From CAVWSM01 sp963757805 (lineage in GTDB: Bacteria; Actinomycetota; Actinomycetes; Jiangellales; Jiangellaceae): 64,000 nucleotides of DNA. This document shows, in pieces, positions 7,873-15,692 of this stretch (positions are counted from its first letter, which is position 1; each line of letters opens with the position of its first letter). The stretch is taken from the NCBI GenBank assembly GCA_963757805.1, contig CAVWSM010000023.1, positions 62,001-126,000 of the forward strand. The letters run 5' to 3'. A model generated the notes under the pieces. The model searched no databases. It worked only from the letters and a program-made list of their open reading frames with translations, and was not told the DNA's origin. The position numbers were made by a program, and so were the translations under genes.

Positions 7873-7920
7873 CGTCCGAGCAACCGAGCGCGATAACGCA
7901 CGCTCCTTCGGACGTTGCGC
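7870..7920 (-). repeat. 51-nt dispersed stem-loop repeat, copy A
   Basis: Read on the minus strand this 51-nt segment matches 62348-62398 at 43 of 51 positions without gaps. It folds as an outer stem CGTCCGA/TCGGACG and an inner stem GAGCGTG/CGCGCTC with a CGTTAT loop. It occupies the convergent gap between dtd and the coiled-coil gene and could serve as a terminator. The family is not one I recognise. Confidence 0.7.
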
Positions 7921-7936
7921 GGGACCCCGCGGCTGC

Positions 7937-8665
7937 TCAGGCAGTGCGGCGATCCGCTTGGGCAACCGCGGCGTCGATGGCGTCGCGGGCCGCAAGGTCG
8001 ACCACGGTCGGCGCGTCGGTGACCGTCCACATCTCTGCGGCGGTGGCGGCGCGGCGGGTGACCAGCGGCTCATCCGTCGGCACCGTCGGGCCGGTCTCGA
8101 CCTGCTGGGGGGAGACCGGGCCGGCGTCGCGGTCGAGCTCGGTCGCCAGCTCCTGCAGCAGAGTCTCGGCGTCCAAGGCGATCTGCTCGGCCTCGACCGC
8201 TGCACGCTCAGCCGCGTTGGCTCGCTGCTCAGCGGCGGCTCGGGCCTGCTCCGCGCGCACCGCGGCGCTCTCGCTGCGCGCCACCGCTCGCCTGGTCTCG
8301 TCGAGCGCGCCCTCGACGCCATCGAGGCGGCTGCGCAGTGCGCTCATCGCCTCCTCGGCCGAGTCGATCAGCCCGACCATGTAGCCGGTGAACTCGATGT
8401 GCTCGCTTGTGTGCTGCGCGTGCAGCCGGTCGTAGGCCGCCGCCTGCCGCGACCGAGCAGCGGCCACGTCCACGTGCCGGCGCCGATCAAGCCAACCGAC
8501 CAGGATCCCCAGCCCGAGGCACCCACCTGCGCAGACGAGCGCGGCGAGGCGCGGCCAAGCTCCGCCGAGAACGAACGAGACGGAAACGAGCGTGATGGAC
8601 GCGAGCGGGCCGCAGACGGCAACGACACGGGCGGCAGAGGGGCGGCGGCGGGTGAGCACGCGCAC
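7937..8665 (-). CDS. membrane-anchored coiled-coil protein of unknown function
   Basis: A 242-residue protein with two hydrophobic helices (about 14-33 and 38-59) followed by a basic stop-transfer patch (DRRRH) and a long Ala/Glu/Arg-rich coiled coil (about 95-170), then a polar C-terminal tail. It looks like a two-pass membrane protein with a cytoplasmic coiled coil. I recognise no named family. The gene is followed by the 7870-7920 stem-loop. Confidence 0.65.
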   Translation of the reverse strand: MRVLTRRRPSAARVVAVCGPLASITLVSVSFVLGGAWPRLAALVCAGGCLGLGILVGWLDRRRHVDVAAARSRQAAAYDRLHAQHTSEHIEFTGYMVGLIDSAEEAMSALRSRLDGVEGALDETRRAVARSESAAVRAEQARAAAEQRANAAERAAVEAEQIALDAETLLQELATELDRDAGPVSPQQVETGPTVPTDEPLVTRRAATAAEMWTVTDAPTVVDLAARDAIDAAVAQADRRTA

Positions 8666-8708
8666 ACCCTAGTGGCGCAAAACCCCTGAACCAGGAGGAA
8701 TGGCTCGA

Positions 8709-9212
8709 TCAGTCGGGGCGTGTCGCGCCGTTGTCCCAAGGCTGCGGTGGGGGCCCGCGCTCGTCGTCGGGCGGGGGCACTCGGCAGGCGCGCTCGAGCC
8801 GGAGCGCGGCCACCGTCGTCGCCAGTGCACCGACGCAGGTGGCCGCCACGAGCAGGACCCGGCGCTGCCCCGCGTCGGACTCCATCAGGTCCAGAGCCAC
8901 GATGCCGAACCCCGCATAGCCGCCAAGGGCGAACGCGCCGAAGACCGCCGCAGCCTTGGCCAGGGCGAGCAGCCGGGCGACAGTGAGCGCGTCCATGCGG
9001 CGGTCGTAGCGCCGCTCCTTGACCCACCCGTTGACGACCCGTGCAGCCACGAGCAGCCCCCCTGCCAGCACGACGAACAGCGCCGGCGTGACGGGAGACA
9101 TCTGCGGTAGCCCCGTCGAGGTGAACCCGTCGAGCGCCCGCGCGAGCAGGTATCCCGCTACGACGCCGACAACGGCGACGACGACGAGCACTCGGATGCG
9201 GGTGGGGCCCAT
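8709..9212 (-). CDS. DUF3180 family membrane protein
   Basis: A 167-residue protein with four hydrophobic segments (about 7-25, 42-60, 80-105, 119-137) and a conserved basic loop VKERRYDRRMDALTVARLLALAK between the second and third. This matches DUF3180, whose gene almost always follows folK in actinobacteria, as it does here (18 bp downstream). Its function is unknown. Confidence 0.85.
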   Translation of the reverse strand: MGPTRIRVLVVVAVVGVVAGYLLARALDGFTSTGLPQMSPVTPALFVVLAGGLLVAARVVNGWVKERRYDRRMDALTVARLLALAKAAAVFGAFALGGYAGFGIVALDLMESDAGQRRVLLVAATCVGALATTVAALRLERACRVPPPDDERGPPPQPWDNGATRPD

Positions 9213-9229
9213 GCCGGCCGGCCAGGTCG

Positions 9230-9793
9230 CTAGACGGGTAGGTCGAGACGGACGTCGTCGACCCGCCGCACACCCTGCTCAGAGGCGGCCGACGCGAGGT
9301 CGCCGACGCGCCCCATGCCTGGCACTTCGAAGCTCGGGTCGACCTCGGCCCAGGGCACGAGCACGAAAGCCCGCTCGGCCAGCCGCGGGTGCGGGACCTG
9401 CAGGTCGTGATCGGACACGACCTTGTCGCCGAGCGCAAGAACGTCAACATCGAGGGTGCGCGGGCCCCACCTGACGTCGCGGACGCGGCCGAAGGCATCC
9501 TCGACCGCATGGGCGCGCTCCAGCAGCGTGCGCGCCGACAGTGACGTCTCGACGACGAGCACCGCGTTGAGATATGGCGGCTGCTCCGGCCCGACAGCCT
9601 CCGTCTCGTAGACGCTCGAGACCCCCACCGGCGAGATCTCCGGGGACTCCGTGAGCGAGTCAACCGCCCCCTGCAGATAGTCGAGCCGGTCGCCAAGGTT
9701 GCTGCCGAGGGCGAGCGCGGCCCGCCTGATGGGGGCCAACTCACCGGTCAGCGTGTCGGCGTCGAACTCGAGTGGGTGGGGGAAGCTGGTCAC
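9230..9793 (-). CDS. folK: 2-amino-4-hydroxy-6-hydroxymethyldihydropteridine pyrophosphokinase
   Basis: HPPK transfers pyrophosphate from ATP to 6-hydroxymethyl-7,8-dihydropterin, the step before folP. The 187-residue protein has the LALGSNLGDR motif (about 27-36), EAVGPEQPPYLNAV (about 65-78) and the metal/substrate block RWGPRTLDVDVLALG (about 108-122), all diagnostic. A short N-terminal extension precedes the domain. It overlaps folB by 4 nt (9790-9793). Confidence 0.95.
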   Translation of the reverse strand: MTSFPHPLEFDADTLTGELAPIRRAALALGSNLGDRLDYLQGAVDSLTESPEISPVGVSSVYETEAVGPEQPPYLNAVLVVETSLSARTLLERAHAVEDAFGRVRDVRWGPRTLDVDVLALGDKVVSDHDLQVPHPRLAERAFVLVPWAEVDPSFEVPGMGRVGDLASAASEQGVRRVDDVRLDLPV

Positions 9794-10152
9794 GCGCGGC
9801 TCCTGCGGATCGTTACTGATACGTCATGGAAGGGCACCGACACGGGTGCCTCCGGCTTGTGCACGGTCACCTCGACGGTCTGCACCAGAGGGTCATCGAG
9901 GCACAGATCGGCGATGCGCTGCGCGAGCGTCTCGATGAGCCGCACCGGCTGCGCCTCGACGAGCGCCACCACCTGCGCGGCGAGCGTGCCGTAGTCGACG
10001 GTGTCGGCCAAGTCGTCGGTCACCGCAGCGGCAGCTGTGTCGACCTCCAGGCCGACATCGACGTGGAACGTCTGGCCCCGTTCCTGCTCCTCATCGAACC
10101 AGCCGTGGCGGCCCTGAGCGGTCAGGCCACGGAGCGCGATGAGGTCAGGCAC
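9790..10152 (-). CDS. folB: dihydroneopterin aldolase
   Basis: A 120-residue FolB that cleaves 7,8-dihydroneopterin to 6-hydroxymethyl-dihydropterin and glycolaldehyde. Family features are the N-terminal LIALRGLTAQGRHGWFDEE, with the catalytic Glu/Tyr region, VDYGTLAAQV and the LIETLAQRIAD block that ends the second helix. The start is GTG at 10152. It is coupled to folK by a 4-nt overlap. folP is no longer adjacent because a SnoaL gene and an oppositely oriented coiled-coil gene lie between. Confidence 0.94.
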   Translation of the reverse strand: MPDLIALRGLTAQGRHGWFDEEQERGQTFHVDVGLEVDTAAAAVTDDLADTVDYGTLAAQVVALVEAQPVRLIETLAQRIADLCLDDPLVQTVEVTVHKPEAPVSVPFHDVSVTIRRSRA

Positions 10153-10301
10153 ATTCCGACCCTATCGGCCCCCCAGGACGTATCGCTGCCCCTGCGCACC
10201 ATGACATATTCCACAACCGACGGCGACGGGTGCCCCACACATGCACTACCGTCCAGAGTGCTTGCCAGCGCGAACGGCGCCAGAAGGGGATGGTGGAGCA
10301 C

Positions 10302-10889
10302 GTGAGCGACGCCACGGTCCAGCCCGAGGAGGCTGGTGTTCTGGAACGCTCTCCGGACGAGGTCGAGCACGTCGTGCGGTTCGAGACCACAGTCCGGGGC
10401 TACCGCAAGCCTGACGTCGACGCCTACGTCACGCAGGCGGAAAATCGGCTTGCCTCGCTGCGGGAGAAGTCCGCGAGTCTCGAGGCACGGGTACGCGACG
10501 CCGAGTGGCGGGCGCAGCAGGCCGAGCGCCAAGGCCTGAAGTGGAAGCAGAAGTTCGAGGAGCACGCGCCTCCCTTCGAAGAGCTCGGCACCCACGTCGC
10601 CGACCTGCTGCGCAACGCCGAAGAGGCCGCAGCGGCCAGTTCCCAGCGCGGCGAGGAGGAGCAGGCCGCTCTCGTCAAGGCCGGCGAGGAACGGGCCGCC
10701 GAGATCATCGCGACCGCGGACGAGGAGGCGCGCCGGGTCGAGGCCGAGGCCGCCGCCAAGGTCCGGGCCCTGCAGGCCGACTTCGACCGACTGGTCGACC
10801 GCATCGAATCCGTGCGGGACGCGCTGGGCCCTTTGCCCAGTCGGTCCGAGCGGTTGGCCGATCCGCTGGGCGACACGAAATCTATCTGA
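10302..10889 (+). CDS. DivIVA-like coiled-coil protein
   Basis: A roughly 195-residue acidic protein. Residues about 25-50 (VVRFETTVRGYRKPDVDAYV) resemble the membrane-binding N-terminal module of DivIVA/Wag31-like proteins. The rest is an Ala/Glu/Arg-rich coiled coil to about residue 165. The start is uncertain: GTG at 10302 follows GGTGGAG closely, while an in-frame ATG at 10290 directly abuts AAGGGG. It lies on the opposite strand between folB and folP, interrupting the usual fol order, and could be a polar scaffold. No experimental role can be inferred. Confidence 0.65.
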   Translation: MSDATVQPEEAGVLERSPDEVEHVVRFETTVRGYRKPDVDAYVTQAENRLASLREKSASLEARVRDAEWRAQQAERQGLKWKQKFEEHAPPFEELGTHVADLLRNAEEAAAASSQRGEEEQAALVKAGEERAAEIIATADEEARRVEAEAAAKVRALQADFDRLVDRIESVRDALGPLPSRSERLADPLGDTKSI

Positions 10890-10951
10890 CGCGGGCAAGA
10901 TCCATCTGACCTGGCACCATCCTGACGCGGCACGATTCATCAGACGCGTCG
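10883..10951. repeat. four degenerate tandem units, about 14-20 bp
   Basis: Four imperfect copies of a unit resembling ATCTGACGCGGGCAAG run head to tail (about 10883-10902, 10903-10921, 10922-10937, 10938-10951), covering the stop of the DivIVA-like gene and most of the gap before the convergent SnoaL stop at 10955. The last unit ends in the palindrome GACGCGTC. No function is evident. A terminator or slippage product are both possible. Confidence 0.5.
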
Positions 10952-10954
10952 TTG

Positions 10955-11395
10955 TCAACCTGATGCGTCCTCTTCCGACTGACCGTCGCCGGTGCGAGTC
11001 AGCACCGGCGAGGCGTGATGCACGAGCAGCCGCCACCCGTCGGGCGCGCGTACGAACACATTGGTAGCCACAGCGCGCCCGCCGGCAAACGACGTCTCCG
11101 GTGTATCGGCCCCGGCGCTCAGCATGTTCTCGGTGCAGGTCACCACGGCCGTGTCGCCGTTGACGGCGACCCCGACATCGGTGAGGAAGAACTGGATGTA
11201 CGTGGTGCCGGCCATGAGTGCGGCGTACGACCGGAGGATCGCCGAGCGGCCGCGAATCGGTGACCAGCCGGGGTGCACGCACCAAGCGTCCTCGCCCGGC
11301 CGCCCGTCCACCCAGACCGCGCCCATGAGGTCGAGATCTCCGGTCTCGAACGCCGTGTAGTGCGCGGTGTTGGCTGCCAGCACGTCCTCGTTCAT
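10955..11395 (-). CDS. SnoaL-like / NTF2-fold protein
   Basis: A 146-residue NTF2-like cone-fold protein. The N-terminus (NEDVLAANTAHYTAFETGDLDLMGAVW) and the later blocks WSPIRGRSAILRSYAALMAG and GWRLLVHHASPVL match the SnoaL-like family, which includes both enzymes and binding proteins of unknown role. The ATG at 11395 is selected because it overlaps the folP stop by 4 nt (ATGA). It therefore probably depends on folP translation. Confidence 0.8.
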   Translation of the reverse strand: MNEDVLAANTAHYTAFETGDLDLMGAVWVDGRPGEDAWCVHPGWSPIRGRSAILRSYAALMAGTTYIQFFLTDVGVAVNGDTAVVTCTENMLSAGADTPETSFAGGRAVATNVFVRAPDGWRLLVHHASPVLTRTGDGQSEEDASG

Positions 11396-12280
11396 CCCTG
11401 CGCCCACCGCGCCGCCACCCGTACGGCATCGACTGTCGGGCCTACATCGTGCACCCGGATGCACCAGGCACCTGCGGCCGCGGCCAGCGCGGAGACCGCC
11501 GCCGTGGCCGCATCTCGCCCCGCCGGCGGTCGCAGCTCGCCGGTGTGCTCGTCGGCGAGCAACCGCCCCAGGAACGCCTTGCGCGACGCCCCCACCAGGA
11601 GCGGGAAGCCCAGCGCGTGAAGCTCGTCCAGGCGGCGCAGCAGGGTCCAGTTGTGCTCAGCGGTCTTGGCGAACCCGAGCCCAGGATCGAGGGCGATGCG
11701 CTCCGGGGCGATGCCGGCGGCGACCGCCGCATCCACCTGCGGGCGCAGCTCGGCCATCACATCCGTGACCACGTCGCCGTAGTCCGCGCTCGACTGCATG
11801 TCGGTGGAGTGCCCACGCCAGTGCATGAGCACGTACGGCACGCCGGCCTCGGCCGTCACGCGAAGAATGTGCGGGATCGGCGCGGCCACCGGAGACATCG
11901 TTGACGACCCGCGCGCCGGACTCGATCGCACGGGCAGCCACTGGCGCCCGCATGGTGTCGACGCTGACGGTCAGCCCGGCAGCGCTGAGCGCCTCGATGA
12001 CCGGAATGACCCGGCGCAGCTCTTCGTCCTGCGATGGCCGCTCCGCACCCGGTCGCGTCGACTCCCCGCCGACGTCGACAAGGTCGGCGCCCTCGTCACG
12101 CAGAGTGAGGCCATGCTCGATCGCGGCGTCCGGCTCGAACCAGAACCCGCCATCGGAGAACGAGTCCGGGGTGACGTTGACCACGCCCATCACCAGGCAG
12201 CGGTCGAGGCTCGGCAGACCAGCCACCGAGCGCCTGGCCGGCGCGGACGACCGCGGCGCGGGCGGGTCGGTCGCAGTCAC
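11392..12280 (-). pseudogene. folP: dihydropteroate synthase, apparent frameshift
   Basis: DHPS joins 6-hydroxymethyl-dihydropterin pyrophosphate and p-aminobenzoate, and is the sulfonamide target. The GTG start at 12280 follows GGGAGG at good spacing. The first frame holds LVMGVVNVTPDSFSDGG, GGESTRPGA and VNDVSGG. The second, shifted by +1, holds GVPYVLMHWRG, DPGLGFAKT and GASRKAFLG. Together they cover a complete enzyme of about 295 residues. The break lies at the GGG at 11873-11875 (CCC on the coding strand); removing one base restores ADPHILRVTAEAG. The gene is normally essential and all motifs are intact, so a sequencing or assembly error is the likeliest cause. Confidence 0.85.
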
Positions 12281-12451
12281 GCGGGAAGCCTCCCACGTAC
12301 ATAACCGATCTTGAGACATCTTCGGTGCCGGAGCACCCTGTGTGCCTCAAGATCGCCACAGGCGTTCGTCCGGCCGCGGACCTATTTATACGGATCTCTT
12401 ACGGCGGGTAAAGTCTGCGTCAAGAGTTTCTCCTGTCTGATCGGGGTTTTC

Positions 12452-13783
12452 ATGTACGAGCTCGCGCAGCACCCGGCCTGGCTCCGGCTCAAGCTGGCGG
12501 TCAGTGACATTCGCCCGCTGCAGGCCAAGGACGGCTCGATCGACCTGACCGAGCACGACCGTGACGAGGTCAGCGCGCAGGTTGCCGCGGTCGTGGCATC
12601 GGTGCGCGAGCTCACCCCCCTGCTGCCACACGACGAGCCCTACCTGCAGGCCATGGTCAAGGACCTCGAGGGTTGGGCGAGCGAGGGGTTCGGGGTGCCC
12701 GACTTCCTCGACTCGCTGCTCGCGTTCCGACCCGAGCAGCCGCGTCGCGACGGCTTGCTGCACCTCGTGCTGTTCCCCATGTACACCCAGAACGGCAACC
12801 CCGACCGCAACCTCGAGGCGCTACTTGTCGAGGTGCGCTGGCCCGACTGGCTGGCCGACATCGAGCGTGAGCGCTACGACAACCCGATGTTCGTCCCGAT
12901 CCGGTTCGTCGACTTCACGGCCGGCTACGACACCAACTCGGCGGTCCTCTTCCCCGAGACCGTGGCCATGCGCGAGGTCCCGCCGCGGTTCACCTGGGGC
13001 GCGATCTTCTGCGACCGGGAGGCCGCTCGGTTCCGGGTGGTCTCGCGTGCCGCCATCGACGTACTCCGTCTGGAGCTGCCCACCGACGCAGAGCCGCTGC
13101 TGGCCGACCAGCAGACGGCCGAGGACGCCTACGTGCTCTGGGACCTCGTGCACGACCGCACGCACAGCCATGGCGATCTGCCGTTCGACCCGTTCATGAT
13201 CAAGCAGCGAGCGCCGTTCTGGATGTACGCGCTGGAGGAGCTGCGCTGCGACCTCACGGCGTTCCGCGAAGCCGTACGCCTGGAAGCGGAAGGAGCCGGA
13301 GCCGCAGTCGCGCCAATCGCAAAGTCGGTGCAGTACGCGATCCTCTTCGACCGGCTCTTCCGGTTCCCGATCACGGGCTCCCGCGTGCGCAACTACGACG
13401 GGCTCGGCGGCCAACTGCTCTTTGCGTATCTGCACCAGAACGACGTGTTGCGCTGGACCGACAACCGCCTGACGCTCGACTGGCCTCGGGTCGCGCACGT
13501 CACCACCGACCTGCTCGAGGACATCGAAAAGCTCTACCGCGCAGGCATCGACCGGCCCAAGGTGGCGCACTGGATCGCCGCCTACGAGCTGGTGTCGCGC
13601 TACCTCACCCCGCACCCCGGCTCGACGTGGGCCCAGGGTCGCGACGCATTGCCGCTCGATGGCCCACCGAAGGGGCTCTGCGACGTGGTGCATCCCGACG
13701 AGTTTCCGCTCAGCATGTTTTACGAGAGCCTGACGAAGAAGCTCGGCGACGTCGTCGCCTCTACGAAGGGCATCACCTCGTGA
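12452..13783 (+). CDS. DUF6421 family protein
   Basis: A roughly 443-residue protein without transmembrane segments. I recognise it as the actinobacterial family listed as DUF6421, which is encoded next to an SDR enzyme and a threonine aldolase, as here. Conserved-looking features are a His/Asp-rich segment VHDRTHSHGDLPFDPF (about 236-251) and a Trp/Tyr-rich core. No catalytic assignment is possible. The ATG at 12452 is chosen over an upstream in-frame extension of 47 codons because it follows CGGGG and matches the protein-like N-terminus MYELAQHPAWLRLKL. An AT-rich TATTTATA about 70 bp upstream is a promoter candidate. Confidence 0.65.
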   Translation: MYELAQHPAWLRLKLAVSDIRPLQAKDGSIDLTEHDRDEVSAQVAAVVASVRELTPLLPHDEPYLQAMVKDLEGWASEGFGVPDFLDSLLAFRPEQPRRDGLLHLVLFPMYTQNGNPDRNLEALLVEVRWPDWLADIERERYDNPMFVPIRFVDFTAGYDTNSAVLFPETVAMREVPPRFTWGAIFCDREAARFRVVSRAAIDVLRLELPTDAEPLLADQQTAEDAYVLWDLVHDRTHSHGDLPFDPFMIKQRAPFWMYALEELRCDLTAFREAVRLEAEGAGAAVAPIAKSVQYAILFDRLFRFPITGSRVRNYDGLGGQLLFAYLHQNDVLRWTDNRLTLDWPRVAHVTTDLLEDIEKLYRAGIDRPKVAHWIAAYELVSRYLTPHPGSTWAQGRDALPLDGPPKGLCDVVHPDEFPLSMFYESLTKKLGDVVASTKGITS

Positions 13784-14526
13784 CTGACCCCGATCTGTCC
13801 GGCCTGGTCATTGCCGTGACCGGAGCCGGTGGTCCGGCCGGTGTGGCGACCGTACGACGACTAGCCGCGTCAGGTGCCACTGTGCTGGCCTCGGACGCCC
13901 ACCCGGATCGGCTGGCCGACACGGTCGCCGCGGCCGAGCCCGCACCTGGAGTCGTCCATGGGTCGGTCGTCGACCTGCTCGACTGGGAGGCGACCGATGC
14001 GTGGGCCAAGGCGGCCGTGGCGGAGCACGGGCGGGTCGACGGGCTCGTCCATCTTGTCGGCGGCTGGCGGGGCAGCAAGACGTTCGGCGAGACGCGGCTC
14101 GAAGACTGGGATCTGCTCGACGACTTGCTGATCCGCACGCTGCAGCACACGACGCTCGCGCTGCACGAGGCGCTGCTGCACAGCCCGCGCGGCCGGCTGG
14201 TGATCGTGTCGGCCGCCGGGGCAAGCAAGCCAACGGAGGGCAACGCCGCCTACGCCGCTGCCAAGGCTGCCGCCGAGGCGTGGGTGCTGGCTGCCGCCGA
14301 CTCGTACGCCAAGGCACGTGCTGCATCCGGCGCAGAGGACGGCGACGGGCCGGCTGCCGCGATCCTCGTGGTGAAGGCGCTGGTGAACCCGCAGCAGCGG
14401 GCGGCCGAGCCCGACCGCTCGTTCGCGGGCTACACCGACGTTGCGGAGCTCGCTGATGTCATCGCGGACCTCTGGGACCGCCCCGCAGCCGAGCTCAACG
14501 GGCAACATCTGTGGCTGACGCCGTGA
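13780..14526 (+). CDS. SDR-family NAD(P)-dependent oxidoreductase
   Basis: A 248-residue short-chain dehydrogenase/reductase. The nucleotide-binding motif is TGAGGPAG (about 14-21), the NAG-like segment is HLVGGW (about 93-98), and the active-site region is VSAAG..KPTEGNAAYAAAKAA with YxxxK. Its GTG (13780) overlaps the DUF6421 stop and its own stop overlaps the aldolase GTG, each by 4 nt, so three proteins are made from one coupled message. The substrate is unknown. The partner aldolase suggests a hydroxy-amino-acid or aldehyde pathway. Confidence 0.82.
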   Translation: MTDPDLSGLVIAVTGAGGPAGVATVRRLAASGATVLASDAHPDRLADTVAAAEPAPGVVHGSVVDLLDWEATDAWAKAAVAEHGRVDGLVHLVGGWRGSKTFGETRLEDWDLLDDLLIRTLQHTTLALHEALLHSPRGRLVIVSAAGASKPTEGNAAYAAAKAAAEAWVLAAADSYAKARAASGAEDGDGPAAAILVVKALVNPQQRAAEPDRSFAGYTDVAELADVIADLWDRPAAELNGQHLWLTP

Positions 14527-15614
14527 CCGACCCGACCGCCACCCCTGCACAACGAAGACACGACCCGACCGAGCGCGGATTCGCAAGCGACAACTACGCG
14601 GGGGTTCACCCGGACGTGCTGGCCGCGCTGGCGGTCGCCAACGAGGGCCACCAGGTGGCCTACGGCGAAGACGCCTACACCGAGCACGTACAGGAGATCT
14701 TCCGTGGGCACTTCGGTGACCGCACGCATGTGTTCCCCGTGTTCAACGGCACCGGCGCCAACGTCGTCGCCCTGCAGGCACTGACCGACCGTTGGGGTGC
14801 GGTGATCTGCACTGAGACGGCGCACATCCACACCGACGAGTGCGGTGCACCCGAGAAGGTTGCCGGGCTCAAGCTGCTCACCGTGCCGACGCCTGATGGC
14901 AAGCTCACCCCCGAGCTGGTCGACAGGCAGGCATGGGGCTTCGGTGACGAGCACCGCGCACGGCCGCAGGTGGTCTCGGTGACGCAGAGCACCGAATTGG
15001 GCACCTGCTACAGCGTCGACGAGTTGGCAGCCGTCGTGTCGCATGCGCATGAGCTCGGCATGGTCGTCCACCTCGACGGAGCCCGCCTGGCCAATGCCGC
15101 GGCTACCCTCGACCTGCCGCTGCGGGCGTTCACAACCGACATCGGCGTGGATGTGCTGTCGTTCGGCGGCACCAAGAACGGCCTGATGTTCGGCGAAGCA
15201 GTGGTCGTGCTCAACCCCGACGCGGTCGGCGACATCACCTACCTGCGCAAGCTGTCGATGCAGCTGGCCTCGAAGATGCGCTTCGTGTCCGTACAGCTCG
15301 AGGCACTGCTCGCCGGAGACCTGTGGTTGCGCAACGCACGGCACGCCAATGAGATGGCCCGACGACTGGAGCAGGCGGTGCGCACGGTGCCAGGCATCGA
15401 GGTCGTACGGCCCGTGGAGGCGAACGCGGTGTTCGCCGTCCTCCCGCCGGAGGTGACGGCGCGGCTGCAGAAGCGCTTCCGGTTCTACACCTGGAACGAG
15501 CACACCGGCGAGGTGCGCTGGATGACTGCGTTCGACACCACTGAGGCGGATGTCGACGCGTTCACCTCCGCGCTCGCCGAGGAGATGCGGTCGCGGAATG
15601 ACCACGTCCAGTAG
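14523..15614 (+). CDS. low-specificity L-threonine aldolase family
   Basis: A 363-residue PLP-dependent enzyme of the beta-eliminating lyase/threonine aldolase family (fold type I), predicted to cleave a beta-hydroxy amino acid such as threonine to glycine and an aldehyde. The active-site lysine is in DVLSFGGTKNGLMFG (Lys about 222), with DGARLANA about 30 residues earlier holding the PLP-pyridine Asp. The GTG at 14523 overlaps the SDR stop; an upstream in-frame GTG at 14511 is possible. The last five codons run into the dispersed repeat at 15594-15675, which supplies the TAG. Confidence 0.88.
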   Translation: MTDPTATPAQRRHDPTERGFASDNYAGVHPDVLAALAVANEGHQVAYGEDAYTEHVQEIFRGHFGDRTHVFPVFNGTGANVVALQALTDRWGAVICTETAHIHTDECGAPEKVAGLKLLTVPTPDGKLTPELVDRQAWGFGDEHRARPQVVSVTQSTELGTCYSVDELAAVVSHAHELGMVVHLDGARLANAAATLDLPLRAFTTDIGVDVLSFGGTKNGLMFGEAVVVLNPDAVGDITYLRKLSMQLASKMRFVSVQLEALLAGDLWLRNARHANEMARRLEQAVRTVPGIEVVRPVEANAVFAVLPPEVTARLQKRFRFYTWNEHTGEVRWMTAFDTTEADVDAFTSALAEEMRSRNDHVQ

Positions 15615-15675
15615 GTTTCACCCTGCACCACCAGGCGTGCAGCCCTAGCAGTGCGGGGACACCCCTGGTGGTGGC
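15594..15675 (+). repeat. MTTSSR-type 3'-end repeat, third copy
   Basis: This segment matches the arms at 4434-4586, sharing GGAATGACCACGTCCAG, CCTGCRCCACCAGG and the overall length. It ends the threonine aldolase gene and fills the convergent gap before folE. A 10-bp perfect stem CACCACCAGG (15626-15635) with CCTGGTGGTG (15664-15673) gives a large hairpin that could terminate transcription. There is no inverted partner copy on the folE side. Confidence 0.65.
15598..15648 (+). CDS. putative 16-residue small ORF (MTTSSRFHPAPPGVQP)
   Basis: A 16-codon frame inside the third repeat copy, overlapping the last codons of the aldolase in another frame. The peptide MTTSSRFHPAPPGVQP aligns with those at 4437-4481 and 4515-4583. 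Whether it is translated is unknown. Confidence 0.25.
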   Translation: MTTSSRFHPAPPGVQP

Positions 15676-15692
15676 TCGCCCGCGAGCGGCCG

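Noticed and set aside
6445..8322. A 625-codon minus-strand frame covering asparaginase and dtd
   Set aside because: Only the asparaginase part has family motifs. The upstream 300 codons are antisense to dtd and rich in Arg/Pro/Ser, as expected for a shadow frame.
11657..11931. Programmed +1 frameshifting in folP
   Set aside because: No slippery codon/stop arrangement or stimulatory structure is evident, and the same kind of +1 break occurs in many unrelated genes here.
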